Shown piece by piece: positions 1-8,485 of a stretch of DNA of 64,000 nucleotides. Numbering within the stretch: position 1 is the first letter of the stretch; the number at the start of each line of letters is the position of its first letter. The stretch lies in assembly GCF_000013885.1 (NCBI RefSeq), contig NC_007964.1, positions 3,768,001-3,832,000 of the forward strand. The letters are read 5' to 3'. Both the position numbers and the translations under genes were made by a program. The stretch is from Nitrobacter hamburgensis X14. GTDB lineage: Bacteria > Pseudomonadota > Alphaproteobacteria > Rhizobiales > Xanthobacteraceae. Under the pieces are notes generated by a model. That model saw only the letters and a program-made list of their open reading frames with translations, had not been told where the DNA came from and did no database searches.

Positions 1-4
1 CGCG

Positions 5-439
5 GTGAACGACATGCTCGACAATCTGCAAACACGCCTCCCCGCCATCGCCATCAGCTCGCGCGATATCGATCGCCTGCGGCACCTTGCCGAGGCCGCG
101 ATGGAAAAATATCCCGCGACGGCGGAATTTCTCGCCCGGGAAATCGATCGCGCCGAAATCATTCCGGCCGACCGGTCCGCCCGCAATATCGTGACGATGC
201 AATCCGAAGTGACGTTCATCGACGATATCAGCGGCCAGAAGCGAACGGTCATTCTGGTTTATCCGGAAGACGCCGATGTCGATGCCGGCAAGATCTCGAT
301 TCTCACTCCCATCGGCGCGGCCCTTATCGGCTTGTCCGCGGGACAGAGCATCGAGTTTCAAACACCGTCCGGCGGATGGCGTTCCCTGACGGTGATCGCG
401 GTCGGGTCGTCCTGGTCGGCGCCGCCGACTCGCAAATAG
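5..439 (+). CDS. rnk: Rnk-type nucleoside diphosphate kinase regulator (GreA/GreB C-terminal fold)
   Basis: The protein is 144 aa. The C-terminal half (about residues 60-135) has the FKBP-like fold of GreA/GreB/Rnk, recognisable in the run VTFIDDISGQKRTVILVYPEDAD and in ILTPIGAALIGLSAGQSIEF. The N-terminal part (SSRDIDRLRHLAEAA) is the short helical region of Rnk, not a full Gre coiled coil. Rnk proteins bind RNA polymerase and were first described as regulators of nucleoside diphosphate kinase. The start is uncertain: a GTG at 5 and an ATG at 14 are both in frame, and the upstream region is outside the window. A hairpin lies just downstream at 449-482. Confidence 0.85.
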   Translation: MNDMLDNLQTRLPAIAISSRDIDRLRHLAEAAMEKYPATAEFLAREIDRAEIIPADRSARNIVTMQSEVTFIDDISGQKRTVILVYPEDADVDAGKISILTPIGAALIGLSAGQSIEFQTPSGGWRSLTVIAVGSSWSAPPTRK

Positions 440-448
440 TAGCGACGA

Positions 449-482
449 CGTGCTTGCCTCCGCGCAGGCGGGGACAAGCACG
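449..482. terminator. Hairpin downstream of rnk
   Basis: Arms CGTGCTTG and CAAGCACG enclose a second GC-rich pairing (CTCCGC with GCGGGG). No T-run follows, so it could be a terminator or an mRNA 3'-end stabiliser. Confidence 0.35.
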
Positions 483-540
483 TTACGTTAGAAAATATCG
501 GTGCGATGACTATGCTTTGCACCGGTCGCCAGAATCACCG

Positions 541-632
541 GCTTTGATGGCATCAAAGCCGGGTTCCAGCTTTTTGTTCTGACGCGTTTTCTTGACGCGA
601 ACCGGTATCCACTTCGCTCGAAAACGCTATAG
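541..632 (+). repeat. Dispersed intergenic repeat, family A (short form, copy 1)
   Basis: This copy begins with the small inverted repeat GCTTTGAT/ATCAAAGC. It continues with the family core GACGCGTTTTCTTGACGCGA, then the ACTTCGCTCGAAAACGCT end and a terminal ATAG. The same core recurs at 10552, 15971 (inverted), 20472, 38974, 50349 and 59165. It lies between rnk and the CDF exporter gene. Confidence 0.85.
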
Positions 633-641
633 ACTTGGCAC

Positions 642-1628
642 ATGAAGCGCGGCCCCCTTCATGATGACCACTCCCATCGGGATCATGTGCGCCACGAACG
701 CGATCCTGGCGGGCACAGTCATGGCGGGCACAGTCATGCCGACCCTGGTCACACCGCGAATTTCGGCCGGGCCTTCGCGATCGGGATCGGCCTGAACGCG
801 ACGTTCGTCCTCGTCGAGGCCGGCTACGGCTTCGCCGCGAATTCCACGGCGCTGCTCGCCGACGCCGGGCACAACCTGTCCGACGTGCTGGGACTGCTGG
901 TGGCGTGGGTCGCAGCCGTGTTGTCGCAGCGCCCGCCGACGCCGCGTCTGACCTATGGCCTGCGCAATACCTCGATCCTGGCCGCGCTGCTGAACGCGAT
1001 TCTGTTGCTGATCGCATGCGGCGCGATCCTGCTCGAAGCGATCCAGCGGCTGATCCATCCCGAGCCGATCGCGAGCCTGACCGTGATCGTCGTCGCCACG
1101 ATCGGAATCATCATCAACGGCATCACCGCGTGGCTGTTCGCATCGGGCCGCAAGACCGATCTCAATATTCGGGGCGCCTACTTGCACATGATGGCGGATG
1201 CCGCCGTCTCGCTCGGCGTGGTTCTTGCCGCCACGGTGATCATGATGACGGGATGGCTTTGGCTCGATCCGGCGATGAGTCTCGTCATCGTCGCGGTCAT
1301 CGTCGCAGGCACATGGAGCCTTTTGCGCGAAAGTACCGCGATGACGCTGGCGGCCGTACCGTCCGGTATCGATCCGGCCGCGGTGCGCACCTTCCTCGCC
1401 GGATATCCCGGCGTTGCGTCGATCCACGACCTTCATATCTGGCCGATGGGCACCACCGAAACGGCGCTGACCGCACATCTGGTCATGCCGGAGGGAAATC
1501 CCGGCGATGCATTCCTGACCGAGACCTGCCGTGAATTGCAGCGCCGTTTCGGCATCGGCCACGCCACGCTGCAAATCGAGACATCGGCCGACGTCGCTTG
1601 TGCGCTCGCACCCGACCATGTCGTATGA
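642..1628 (+). CDS. Cation diffusion facilitator (CDF) metal efflux protein
   Basis: A 328-aa inner-membrane divalent-cation/proton antiporter of the CzcD/ZitB type. Residues 1-40 are His-rich (HDDHSHRDH, HSHGGHSH), a cytosolic metal-binding tail. About six membrane segments follow. The transport-site motifs are visible: HNLSD in TM2 (LLADAGHNLSDVLG) and HMMADAAVS in TM5. The C-terminal domain, from about residue 230, carries the usual VASIHDLHIWPMG motif. The start is the ATG at 642, 10 bases after repeat copy 1, with no strong ribosome-binding site. The substrate is probably Zn, Co or Ni; the sequence does not say which. Given the zinc operon at 3.3-8.4 kb, Zn export is an attractive but unproven guess. 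Confidence 0.9.
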   Translation: MKRGPLHDDHSHRDHVRHERDPGGHSHGGHSHADPGHTANFGRAFAIGIGLNATFVLVEAGYGFAANSTALLADAGHNLSDVLGLLVAWVAAVLSQRPPTPRLTYGLRNTSILAALLNAILLLIACGAILLEAIQRLIHPEPIASLTVIVVATIGIIINGITAWLFASGRKTDLNIRGAYLHMMADAAVSLGVVLAATVIMMTGWLWLDPAMSLVIVAVIVAGTWSLLRESTAMTLAAVPSGIDPAAVRTFLAGYPGVASIHDLHIWPMGTTETALTAHLVMPEGNPGDAFLTETCRELQRRFGIGHATLQIETSADVACALAPDHVV

Positions 1629-1777
1629 TCGTATGAGATCCGTAATCGTCTGGCCGCGGCATGATAGCGCGAAACCGCGCGGGGCCTTGATTTCATCGGC
1701 GTTTTGTCGTCTTCAGAAGCGCGCAGCAGCCGCTTTTGCCGGCCCGCAAGTCCCCCGACAATTTGGAGATATATAAG

Positions 1778-3211
1778 ATGCCGTCCAATGCTTCGCCCGT
1801 GCATGCACGCATCACCGGCCCGATCGTCATGATCGGATTCGGTTCGATCGGCAAAGGCACCCTGCCGCTGATCGAGAAGCATTTCGAGTTCGACAAATCG
1901 CGCTTCGTCATCATCGATCCGCATGCGGACGACACGCTGGCAAAAAAGCACGGCGTCAGATTCATCAGGCAGGCCATCACCCGCGACAACTATCAGGACG
2001 TCCTGGTTCCGCTGCTGACGCAAGGCGACGGCCAGGGTTTCTGTGTCAACCTGTCGGTCGACACCGGCTCCGTCGATCTCATGACCATGTGCCGCGAGAT
2101 CGGATCGCTTTATATCGACACCGTGATCGAGCCGTGGCTCGGATTCTATTTCGACAAGAGCGCCGGCCCCGAAAAACGCTCCAATTACGCGCTGCGCGAA
2201 ACGTTGCTCGCCGCCAAGCGCAAGAGCGAAGGCGGCACCACCGCAGTTTCCACCTGCGGCGCCAACCCCGGCATCGTGTCGTGGTTCGTCAAGCAGGCGA
2301 TGCTCGACATCGCGCGCGATACCAACACGCCGTTCAACGAACCGAAGAGCCGCGAAGGCTGGGGCCAGCTCGCACACAAGCTCGGTGTCAAAGGGATCCA
2401 CATCGCCGAGCGCGATACCCAGCGCGCAAAGACGCCGAAGCCGATGAACGTGTTCGTCAACACCTGGTCGGTCGAAGGATTCGTCTCGGAAGGTCTTCAG
2501 CCAGCCGAACTCGGCTGGGGCACCCACGAAAAGTGGATGCCGGAGAATGCCCGCAAGCACGACACCGGATGTCAGGCCGCCATCTATCTGCTGCAGGCCG
2601 GCGCCAATACCCGCGTGCGCTCATGGTGCCCGACGCCGGGCCCGCAATACGGATTCCTCGTCACCCATAACGAAGCGATCTCGATTGCCGACTACTTTAC
2701 CGTTCGCGACGGCCATAACGTGATTTATCGTCCGACCTGCCACTACGCCTACCACCCCGCCAACGACGCGGTGCTGTCGCTCGACGAGATGTTCGGCGCG
2801 GAAGGCAAGGCGCAGCCGAAGTGGCACATTCTGGATGAGACCGAAATCGTTGACGGTATCGACGAACTCGGCGTGCTGATCTACGGTCACAGCAAGAACG
2901 CCTATTGGTTCGGCTCGCAGCTCTCGATCGAGGAAACCCGCCGCATTGCGCCGTATCAAAATGCCACCGGCATGCAGGTATCGTCGGCGGTGCTGGCCGG
3001 CATGGTGTGGGCGCTGGAAAATCCGGAAGCCGGTATCGTCGAGGCCGACGAAATGGACTTCCGCCGCTGCCTCGAAATCCAGCGGCCCTATCTCGGCCCG
3101 ATGAAGGGCTACTACACCGACTGGACGCCGCTCGCCGATCGCCCCGGGCTTTTTCCTGACGACATCGATACGTCGGATCCGTGGCAGTTCAGGAACGTGC
3201 TGGTACGGTGA
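1778..3211 (+). CDS. hss: Homospermidine synthase
   Basis: A 477-aa cytosolic enzyme that makes homospermidine from putrescine (or spermidine) by an NAD-dependent aminobutyl transfer. The N-terminal Rossmann motif is plain (IVMIGFGSIGKGTLPLIE), and length and sequence match alphaproteobacterial Hss throughout (STCGANPGIVSWFVKQ, TGCQAAIYLLQAGANTRV). An in-frame TTG at 1736 would add 14 residues. I chose the ATG at 1778 because GGAGA lies about 10 bases upstream and the protein then starts MPSNASPVHARITGPIV, as in relatives. It is a single-gene unit, ended by the inverted repeat at 3296-3334. Confidence 0.95.
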   Translation: MPSNASPVHARITGPIVMIGFGSIGKGTLPLIEKHFEFDKSRFVIIDPHADDTLAKKHGVRFIRQAITRDNYQDVLVPLLTQGDGQGFCVNLSVDTGSVDLMTMCREIGSLYIDTVIEPWLGFYFDKSAGPEKRSNYALRETLLAAKRKSEGGTTAVSTCGANPGIVSWFVKQAMLDIARDTNTPFNEPKSREGWGQLAHKLGVKGIHIAERDTQRAKTPKPMNVFVNTWSVEGFVSEGLQPAELGWGTHEKWMPENARKHDTGCQAAIYLLQAGANTRVRSWCPTPGPQYGFLVTHNEAISIADYFTVRDGHNVIYRPTCHYAYHPANDAVLSLDEMFGAEGKAQPKWHILDETEIVDGIDELGVLIYGHSKNAYWFGSQLSIEETRRIAPYQNATGMQVSSAVLAGMVWALENPEAGIVEADEMDFRRCLEIQRPYLGPMKGYYTDWTPLADRPGLFPDDIDTSDPWQFRNVLVR

Positions 3212-3242
3212 TCCACGCGAGCGATATGGATATGGGCGATCC

Positions 3243-3338
3243 CGAAAAGTGGAAACCGGTTTTCGGACAAGATCATGCTCTATCACAGGGATAAGGCTAG
3301 AGTCTGATTCAACGAAGTTGGATCAGACTCTAGCAGAC
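3243..3338. repeat. Dispersed repeat of a second family, with an 18-bp inverted repeat
   Basis: A GTGGAAACCGGTTTTCGGAC segment is followed by an inverted repeat, GCTAGAGTCTGATTCAAC (3296-3313) paired with GTTGGATCAGACTCTAGC (3317-3334), with one mismatch. It sits between the convergent ends of hss and the WD40 gene and could act as a bidirectional terminator. Confidence 0.7.
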
Positions 3339-3339
3339 T

Positions 3340-4356
3340 CTAGAGATCCACCAGCCCTGCATCGCCGTTCTGCAGGGCGAAAGCCAGCATCGAACCTTTC
3401 GCGTTCCATGCCAGCGCGGCGACAGGTGCAGCACCGTCGCGGCGGACGACAACCTTGGCGCCGTTGGTGAGCCGCACCATCAGGATGGTGCCGTTGTCGT
3501 AACCGGCGGCGAGGAAGTCCTGCGTCGGATGGCAGGCGACCGCGGTGACGCGCGCCTCCAACTGCGCCAGCATAGCCGGCTCCTTGTCCATCGGACCGTC
3601 TTTGCTGGCGAACGGCCACACCACCACACGGTCCGCGCCGGACGTGGCCAGAAATTTTCCACCCATGCCCCATGACATGGATTTGACGCGGCTGGGATAG
3701 CCGGTCATCTGCATGTGCTGCGCATCCGCCAGCCGCCAGCCGTGCAGCGCCGGCTCGTGCATGGTGGTGATGAGAAACCTGCTGTCAGGACTGAACGCAA
3801 CGCCAAGGTGCGAACCGGCCCATTCCAGCCGCTCCGGCTTCGCCGTCATGTTCGGAAACCACAGCGACACGCCGTTGTAGTGCGCGAGCGCGAGCCGCAG
3901 GCCCTTCGGCGCAAACGCAAGTCCTCCGACGCTCGAGGGCGCTTCGAGCGACTTGTCCTCACCCTTGAGCCCGCGCACGAACGCGGTCTTGCCGGCGGAC
4001 CATGCAAGCGTGCCATCGGGATGGACCGCGACGTTGTCGATCCAGCGGCGTTTTGCGTCGGTCACAAGAACCGAACTCTCGCCCTTGATATCGAGCGCGA
4101 CAACCTTGCCGTCGTCGCCGCCGGTGACGATCCGCCTGCCGTCCGAAACCGACGACAGGATCGCGCCGCCATGAACGGTCACGACAACCTTCTCGCCATC
4201 GCTGGAAACGAGTGTGATCGTCTCCTCGTCCCCGACGAATGCGGCGCGATCGCCGATGAAATACACGGCAGCAACCGGCGTACCGATGGCTACGGGACGA
4301 ACGCGTTCGCCGACCGAGGCGATGGAGTTCTGCTGCGGAGCGTTGGAGACGGTCAT
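3340..4356 (-). CDS. WD40-repeat protein of the zinc operon
   Basis: A 338-aa protein made almost entirely of WD40 blades; SPDSRFLITT, HPDGTLAWSAG and HPTQDFLAAGYDNGTI are blade signatures, and seven blades are likely. There is no signal peptide, so it should be cytosolic. The ATG at 4356 overlaps the stop codon of the upstream COG0523 GTPase gene (TGATG); a GTG one codon earlier is possible. This tight coupling suggests the beta-propeller works with the GTPase, perhaps as a docking scaffold for metal transfer, but no specific function can be read from the sequence. It is the last gene of the znu-cobW unit. Confidence 0.85.
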   Translation of the reverse strand: MTVSNAPQQNSIASVGERVRPVAIGTPVAAVYFIGDRAAFVGDEETITLVSSDGEKVVVTVHGGAILSSVSDGRRIVTGGDDGKVVALDIKGESSVLVTDAKRRWIDNVAVHPDGTLAWSAGKTAFVRGLKGEDKSLEAPSSVGGLAFAPKGLRLALAHYNGVSLWFPNMTAKPERLEWAGSHLGVAFSPDSRFLITTMHEPALHGWRLADAQHMQMTGYPSRVKSMSWGMGGKFLATSGADRVVVWPFASKDGPMDKEPAMLAQLEARVTAVACHPTQDFLAAGYDNGTILMVRLTNGAKVVVRRDGAAPVAALAWNAKGSMLAFALQNGDAGLVDL

Positions 4357-5432
4357 CACGCGGCGATGCAGTTCTGGAAGCCGTCGCGGATCAGCGCTTC
4401 CGGCAATTCACGGCCAATGAACACGAGACGGCTTTCGCGCTTCTCGTCCGGCTTCCATTCGCGCTGGCGGCTGCCCTCCAGCATCATGTGGACGCCCTGG
4501 AAGACGTAGCGATCATCATCGCCGCTGAACGCCATAATCCCCTTCGAGCGCAGGATCTTCTGCCCCTCCGCCGCCAGAAGCTCCTGCAGCCACGGCATGA
4601 ACTTGTCCTGATCGAGCGGCTTGTCCGAATGCAGCGACAGCGACTGCATCTCCTCGTCGTGATAATGCTTCAGGCCGTGGTCATGGTCATGCCCATGATC
4701 ATCGTGCCCATGATGATCGTGATCGTGATCGTGATCATCATGATCGTGGTGATGATCGTGATCGTCCTCCTTGAGGAAATCCGGCTCGAGTTCGAGGATA
4801 CGGTCGAGATCGAATGCGCCGCGTTCCAGAACATCCGACAGCGCCACCTGGCAGCGCTCGGTGCGATGCAGCTTGGCATAGGGGTTGATGCCGCGAATCC
4901 GCGCTTCCACCTCGGCCAGTTCCGGCTTCGACACCAGGTCGGTCTTGTTCAAAACGATGACGTCGGCGAAGGCAATCTGGTTCTTGGCCTCAGGCGCATC
5001 CTTCAGCCGTTCGCTCAGCCACTTGGCGTCGGCCACCGTCACCACGGCATCGAGCCGCGCATTGTTCTGCACGTCCTCGTCGACGAAGAAGGTCTGCGCC
5101 ACCGGCGCCGGATCGGCGAGGCCCGTGGTCTCCACGATGATGGCGTCGAACTTGCCCTTACGCTTCATCAGTCCTTCGAGAATGCGCACGAGGTCGCCGC
5201 GCACCGTGCAGCAGACGCAGCCGTTGTTCATTTCGAACACTTCTTCGTCAGCGCCGATGATCAGGTCGTTGTCGATGCCGACTTCACCGAATTCGTTGAC
5301 GATCACGGCGTATTTCTTGCCGTGATTTTCGGAAAGGATACGGTTCAAAAGCGTGGTCTTGCCGGCGCCGAGATAGCCGGTCAGCACGGTGACGGGGATT
5401 TTCGTCGAGGCGGGAGCGTTTACATCGGACAT
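4356..5432 (-). CDS. COG0523 (CobW/ZNG1-like) metallochaperone GTPase, copy 1
   Basis: 358 aa. The Walker A motif GYLGAGKT is at residues 19-26, the metal-binding CxCC motif (CVCC) at 72-75 and the guanine-specificity NKTD motif near 155. A long His/Asp run (HDHHHDHDDHDHDHDHHGHDD) sits between the GTPase and the C-terminal CobW_C domain. COG0523 proteins deliver metal, often zinc, to client proteins, with GTP hydrolysis driving transfer. I chose the start at 5432 (MSDVNAPAST), dropping an 18-residue extension that the paralogue at 50574 lacks. It lies 140 bases after znuA on the same strand, which supports a zinc-allocation role under low zinc. Confidence 0.9.
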   Translation of the reverse strand: MSDVNAPASTKIPVTVLTGYLGAGKTTLLNRILSENHGKKYAVIVNEFGEVGIDNDLIIGADEEVFEMNNGCVCCTVRGDLVRILEGLMKRKGKFDAIIVETTGLADPAPVAQTFFVDEDVQNNARLDAVVTVADAKWLSERLKDAPEAKNQIAFADVIVLNKTDLVSKPELAEVEARIRGINPYAKLHRTERCQVALSDVLERGAFDLDRILELEPDFLKEDDHDHHHDHDDHDHDHDHHGHDDHGHDHDHGLKHYHDEEMQSLSLHSDKPLDQDKFMPWLQELLAAEGQKILRSKGIMAFSGDDDRYVFQGVHMMLEGSRQREWKPDEKRESRLVFIGRELPEALIRDGFQNCIAA

Positions 5433-5572
5433 CAACTGCACTCGTGGCTGCTCCCCTCCCCTTGCGGGGAGAGGTTGGGGTGTCAATAGCGCGCAGACAT
5501 TCGGCGACCGCCCTGGCCGCTTCGCGACCGGCCCTCTCCTAGGGGGAAAAAGGCAAAGAAGGCGCCGCCCGA

Positions 5573-6514
5573 CTATTCCGTCAGCGCGCTCGTCAGCGCC
5601 TTTATATTATGCCTGACCATGTCAATGTAAGTGGGGGCATCGCCCTTTTCGTCACTCAAACTGTCGGAATACAGAGTCCCGCCGATCCGCGCCCCGGATT
5701 CGGCGGCGATCTGGCGGATCAGCCGCGGATCGCTGAGGTTTTCCAGAAAAATGGCCGGGATTTTTGCGGTTCTGATCTGCGTGACGGTCGCAGCGATGTC
5801 GCGTGCGCTCGGCTCGCTGTCGGTCGAGACCCCCTGCGGGGCGATGAAAGCGATCCCGTAGGCCGCCTCGAAATAGCTGAAGGCATTGTGGGTCGAGATC
5901 ACCTTGCGGCGCGCCAGTGGAATCCGGGCCACCGCCTCACGAACCTCGCGATCCAGCGCATCCAGTTTCACCAGATAGGCCGCCGCGTTGGCCCGATAAA
6001 CCGCCTCGCCGGCGGGGTCGGCCGCAATCAGCGCGTCGCGAATATTGGCGACATAGATTTTGGCGTTAGCGACGGACTGCCACGCGTGGGGATCGGCCGA
6101 ATCATCGCCGTGGTGCGTGCCGGACGTTTCACCGGCAGCGATCCCGAGCGACGGAACGCCGGTGGTCGCCACCACGATCGCCGCTTTGCCGCCCGAAGCC
6201 TGCACCAGCCGCGGCAGCCAGCCTTCGAGGCCGAGGCCGTTGACAATGACCAGTTTCGCGGCCGCGATCTTCCTGGCGTCTGCCGGCGCCGGGGTGAATA
6301 CATGCACGTCACCGTCGGTCCCGACCAGCGTCGTGACATCGACCCGCACGCCGCCGACGGCCCTGGCGAAATCGCCGAGGATCGAGAAACTCGCGACGAC
6401 GTCGATGCGGTCATCGTTATGACTTTGGGCGCGGGCGGGGACCAGTGCCGCCAGCACCATCGCGATCAACCAAAATCCGAGAAGGCGAGACCGCACCATG
6501 GCGCTCATCATCAT
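5573..6514 (-). CDS. znuA: Zinc ABC transporter periplasmic binding protein
   Basis: About 313 aa, cluster A-I solute-binding protein. A hydrophobic signal (LLGFWLIAMVLAALVPARAQS) is followed by VVASFSILGDFARAVGG. The His loop is modest (SGTHHGDDSADPHAWQS) and contains the conserved DPHAW ligand. Further ligand regions are STHNAFSYF and ESGARIGGTLYSDSLSD. In-frame ATGs at 6514, 6511, 6508 and 6499 make the exact start uncertain; 6514 overlaps the znuB stop codon. It binds Zn(II) in the periplasm and hands it to ZnuB. Manganese binding is less likely, given the Zur box and the COG0523 neighbour. Confidence 0.9.
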   Translation of the reverse strand: MMMSAMVRSRLLGFWLIAMVLAALVPARAQSHNDDRIDVVASFSILGDFARAVGGVRVDVTTLVGTDGDVHVFTPAPADARKIAAAKLVIVNGLGLEGWLPRLVQASGGKAAIVVATTGVPSLGIAAGETSGTHHGDDSADPHAWQSVANAKIYVANIRDALIAADPAGEAVYRANAAAYLVKLDALDREVREAVARIPLARRKVISTHNAFSYFEAAYGIAFIAPQGVSTDSEPSARDIAATVTQIRTAKIPAIFLENLSDPRLIRQIAAESGARIGGTLYSDSLSDEKGDAPTYIDMVRHNIKALTSALTE

Positions 6515-7380
6515 GCTTCGAGATGGGGGGCGGGGAAGAGTTGCCGAAGCATCCCGCCGACGCTTCCGAACAGCACCGACACCACATAGAGCACTGAGGC
6601 CACCAGGATGATCGCCGGACCGGACGGTACCTTGCTGTGAAACGACAGCACCAGTCCGGCGTAGCCGGACAGCATCGCGCTGACCACGGCGATCACCATC
6701 ATGCCGGTGATGTCGCGCGACCAGAATCGCGCAATGGCGGCCGGCAACACCATCAGCCCGACCGCAAGCAAGGTGCCGAGAGCATGAAAGCCATTGACCA
6801 GGTTGACGACGATCAGCGCCAGAAACGCCAGATGCGCCGGCGCGCCGGCGCGGCTCACCGTGCGCAGAAACAATGGATCGACGCATTCGATCACCAGCGG
6901 GCGATAAATCACTGCGAGCACCACGAGCGTCACGGTGGCATTGACCGCGATCACCAGCAGCGTCTGGTTGTCCATCGCAAGGATGTTGCCGAACAGTACA
7001 TGCAGCAGGTCGATGTTGGTGCCCTTGACCGACACGATGGTGACGCCCAGCGCCAGCGACGCCAGATAGAAGGTCGCCAGCGAGGAATCCTCTTTCAATT
7101 CGGTGACGCGCGACACCACCCCCGCCAGAATCGCCACCGCGAATCCCGCGATCAACCCGCCGACGGTCATCGCAAACAGATTGAGGCCCGACAGCAGGAA
7201 ACCGATGGCCGCACCCGGCAGGATCGCGTGCGCCATCGCATCGCCGACCAGACTCATCCGCCGCAGCATCAAAAACACGCCGATCGGCGCGGCGCCGAGC
7301 GCGAGCGCAATCGCCGCCGCCAGCGCACGGCGCATGAATTCGAAATCGGCGAAGGGAGCGACCAGAAAGTCGTAGACCAT
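6511..7380 (-). CDS. znuB: Zinc ABC transporter permease
   Basis: 289-aa integral membrane permease of the ABC-3 family with about eight membrane segments. Typical motifs include RRMSLVGDAMAHAILPGAAIGFL near the N-terminus and LVNGFHALGTLLAVGLMVLPAAIARFW near residue 190. The start at 7380 (MVYDFLVAPF) lies 7 bases after the znuC stop and is preferred over an upstream GTG-type start at 7437, which would run into znuC. It forms the transmembrane channel of the ZnuABC importer. Confidence 0.93.
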   Translation of the reverse strand: MVYDFLVAPFADFEFMRRALAAAIALALGAAPIGVFLMLRRMSLVGDAMAHAILPGAAIGFLLSGLNLFAMTVGGLIAGFAVAILAGVVSRVTELKEDSSLATFYLASLALGVTIVSVKGTNIDLLHVLFGNILAMDNQTLLVIAVNATVTLVVLAVIYRPLVIECVDPLFLRTVSRAGAPAHLAFLALIVVNLVNGFHALGTLLAVGLMVLPAAIARFWSRDITGMMVIAVVSAMLSGYAGLVLSFHSKVPSGPAIILVASVLYVVSVLFGSVGGMLRQLFPAPHLEA

Positions 7381-7387
7381 GAATGCC

Positions 7388-8146
7388 TCAGGCCGCGCGC
7401 GGCGGCAGCACAGGCGCCGCGCAGGCGGCCGCCCCATCGTCGAAGGCTTCGCACATCTGCCGGGCCCGCAACAGGTTGTCGGCCGTCAGCACCTGCGCCG
7501 TCGGCCCCCATGCCACCGCGCCGCGCGCGAGCAGCAGCGTCTCCGGAAAATTCGTGCGCACCAGATCCATGTCGTGCAGCGCCGCGAGCACCGTGCGCTT
7601 CTCCTCATGCCATCGCCGCACCAAAGCGAGCAGATCGGCCGACGTCTTGGCGTCGATGGCGTTGAACGGCTCGTCGAGCACGATCACACCGGCATCCTGC
7701 AACAGCACCCGTGCGAACAGCATCCGTTGCATCTGCCCGCCCGACAGCGTGCCGATGGGACGGTTTTCGAATCCGTTGAGGCCGACGGCCGCGAGGGCTT
7801 CAACAACCCGCCGACGCTCGCGCCTGCCGAGTCCGCCGAACGCGCCGGTGGCGCGCCACAACCCGGAGCCGGTGAAATCGAACACCGAAATCGGAAAGCT
7901 GCGGTCGATCTCCGCGCTCTGCGGCAAATAGGCGATGTCGCGGACGTCGAGGTCACCGCAGGCGATCGATCCGGCCAGCGGCTTCAGGATGCCGACGAGG
8001 CCGCGAAACAGCGTCGACTTGCCCGCGCCGTTCGGGCCGACCACCGCCAGCAGTGCTCCGGAGGCGATTTCACCGCTCAGATGATGCACGGCCGGATGCC
8101 GGTCGTAGCCTAGTGTAACGTCGCGGAACTGCAGTCGCGCCGCCAT
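7388..8146 (-). CDS. znuC: Zinc ABC transporter ATP-binding protein
   Basis: 252 aa. The Walker A motif is GPNGAGKST, the ABC signature LSGGQMQRMLFARVLLQ, Walker B VIVLDEPFNAID, and the switch His lies in LAALHDMDLVRTNFP. The ATG at 8146 (MAARLQFRDVTLGYDRHPAVHHL) is the natural start; upstream in-frame codons are out-of-frame reading of the His-rich peptide gene. It energises ZnuB-mediated zinc import. The ATG overlaps the region of the upstream gene's stop codon (TGAGATG), so the two are translationally coupled. Confidence 0.94.
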   Translation of the reverse strand: MAARLQFRDVTLGYDRHPAVHHLSGEIASGALLAVVGPNGAGKSTLFRGLVGILKPLAGSIACGDLDVRDIAYLPQSAEIDRSFPISVFDFTGSGLWRATGAFGGLGRRERRRVVEALAAVGLNGFENRPIGTLSGGQMQRMLFARVLLQDAGVIVLDEPFNAIDAKTSADLLALVRRWHEEKRTVLAALHDMDLVRTNFPETLLLARGAVAWGPTAQVLTADNLLRARQMCEAFDDGAAACAAPVLPPRAA

Positions 8147-8147
8147 C

Positions 8148-8348
8148 TCACCGCATCGCCAGCAGCACGGCGGCCCAAAGCCCGGCGCTGACCACAAGCG
8201 CAGTCCCGAGCCGTGCAACCAGCGCCATCCGCAGGATCGACCACGGCACCGCCTGGGCCGGATGCGGCGACGACGATCCATGGGTGTGTCCATGGGCATG
8301 TCCATGCTCGTGAGCCTGAGCATGATCGCTATCGTGAGAATGGAGCAC
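8148..8348 (-). CDS. His-rich single-span membrane peptide, first gene of the zinc operon
   Basis: A 66-aa protein starting at a GTG (8348) with GGAAAG 9 bases upstream; an in-frame TTG at 8390 would add 14 residues. Residues 3-27 hold nine histidines (HSHDSDHAQAHEHGHAHGHT). A single hydrophobic helix follows (about residues 43-65, LVARLGTALVVSAGLWAAVLLAM). The Zur-like palindrome is 64 bases upstream and znuC begins one base after its stop codon, so it is co-transcribed with the importer. I do not recognise a named family. A zinc-buffering or zinc-handover role at the membrane is inference from composition and context. Confidence 0.7.
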   Translation of the reverse strand: MLHSHDSDHAQAHEHGHAHGHTHGSSSPHPAQAVPWSILRMALVARLGTALVVSAGLWAAVLLAMR

Positions 8349-8411
8349 TTGAATACGCTTTCCGGCCCGGAACGAGATATAAGGAGCCAAACCGTCGACA
8401 TCCGACCTATC

Positions 8412-8424
8412 GTTATATTATAAC
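8412..8424. promoter_or_regulatory. Zur-box-like palindrome upstream of the znu operon
   Basis: GTTATATTATAAC is a perfect palindrome around its central T and matches the known alphaproteobacterial Zur operator core (GTTATANTATAAC). It lies upstream of the His-rich peptide, znuC, znuB and znuA. Zinc-loaded Zur would be expected to repress the operon here. Confidence 0.8.
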
Positions 8425-8485
8425 ATCACAGGTGTCCAGCGGACAACCGCCTCCGCGACCCGAGGCGCGTCCAACCGCCCCCGCC

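Noticed and set aside
1736..1777. Upstream TTG start for homospermidine synthase
   Set aside because: The ATG at 1778 has a proper ribosome-binding site and matches the family's N-terminus.
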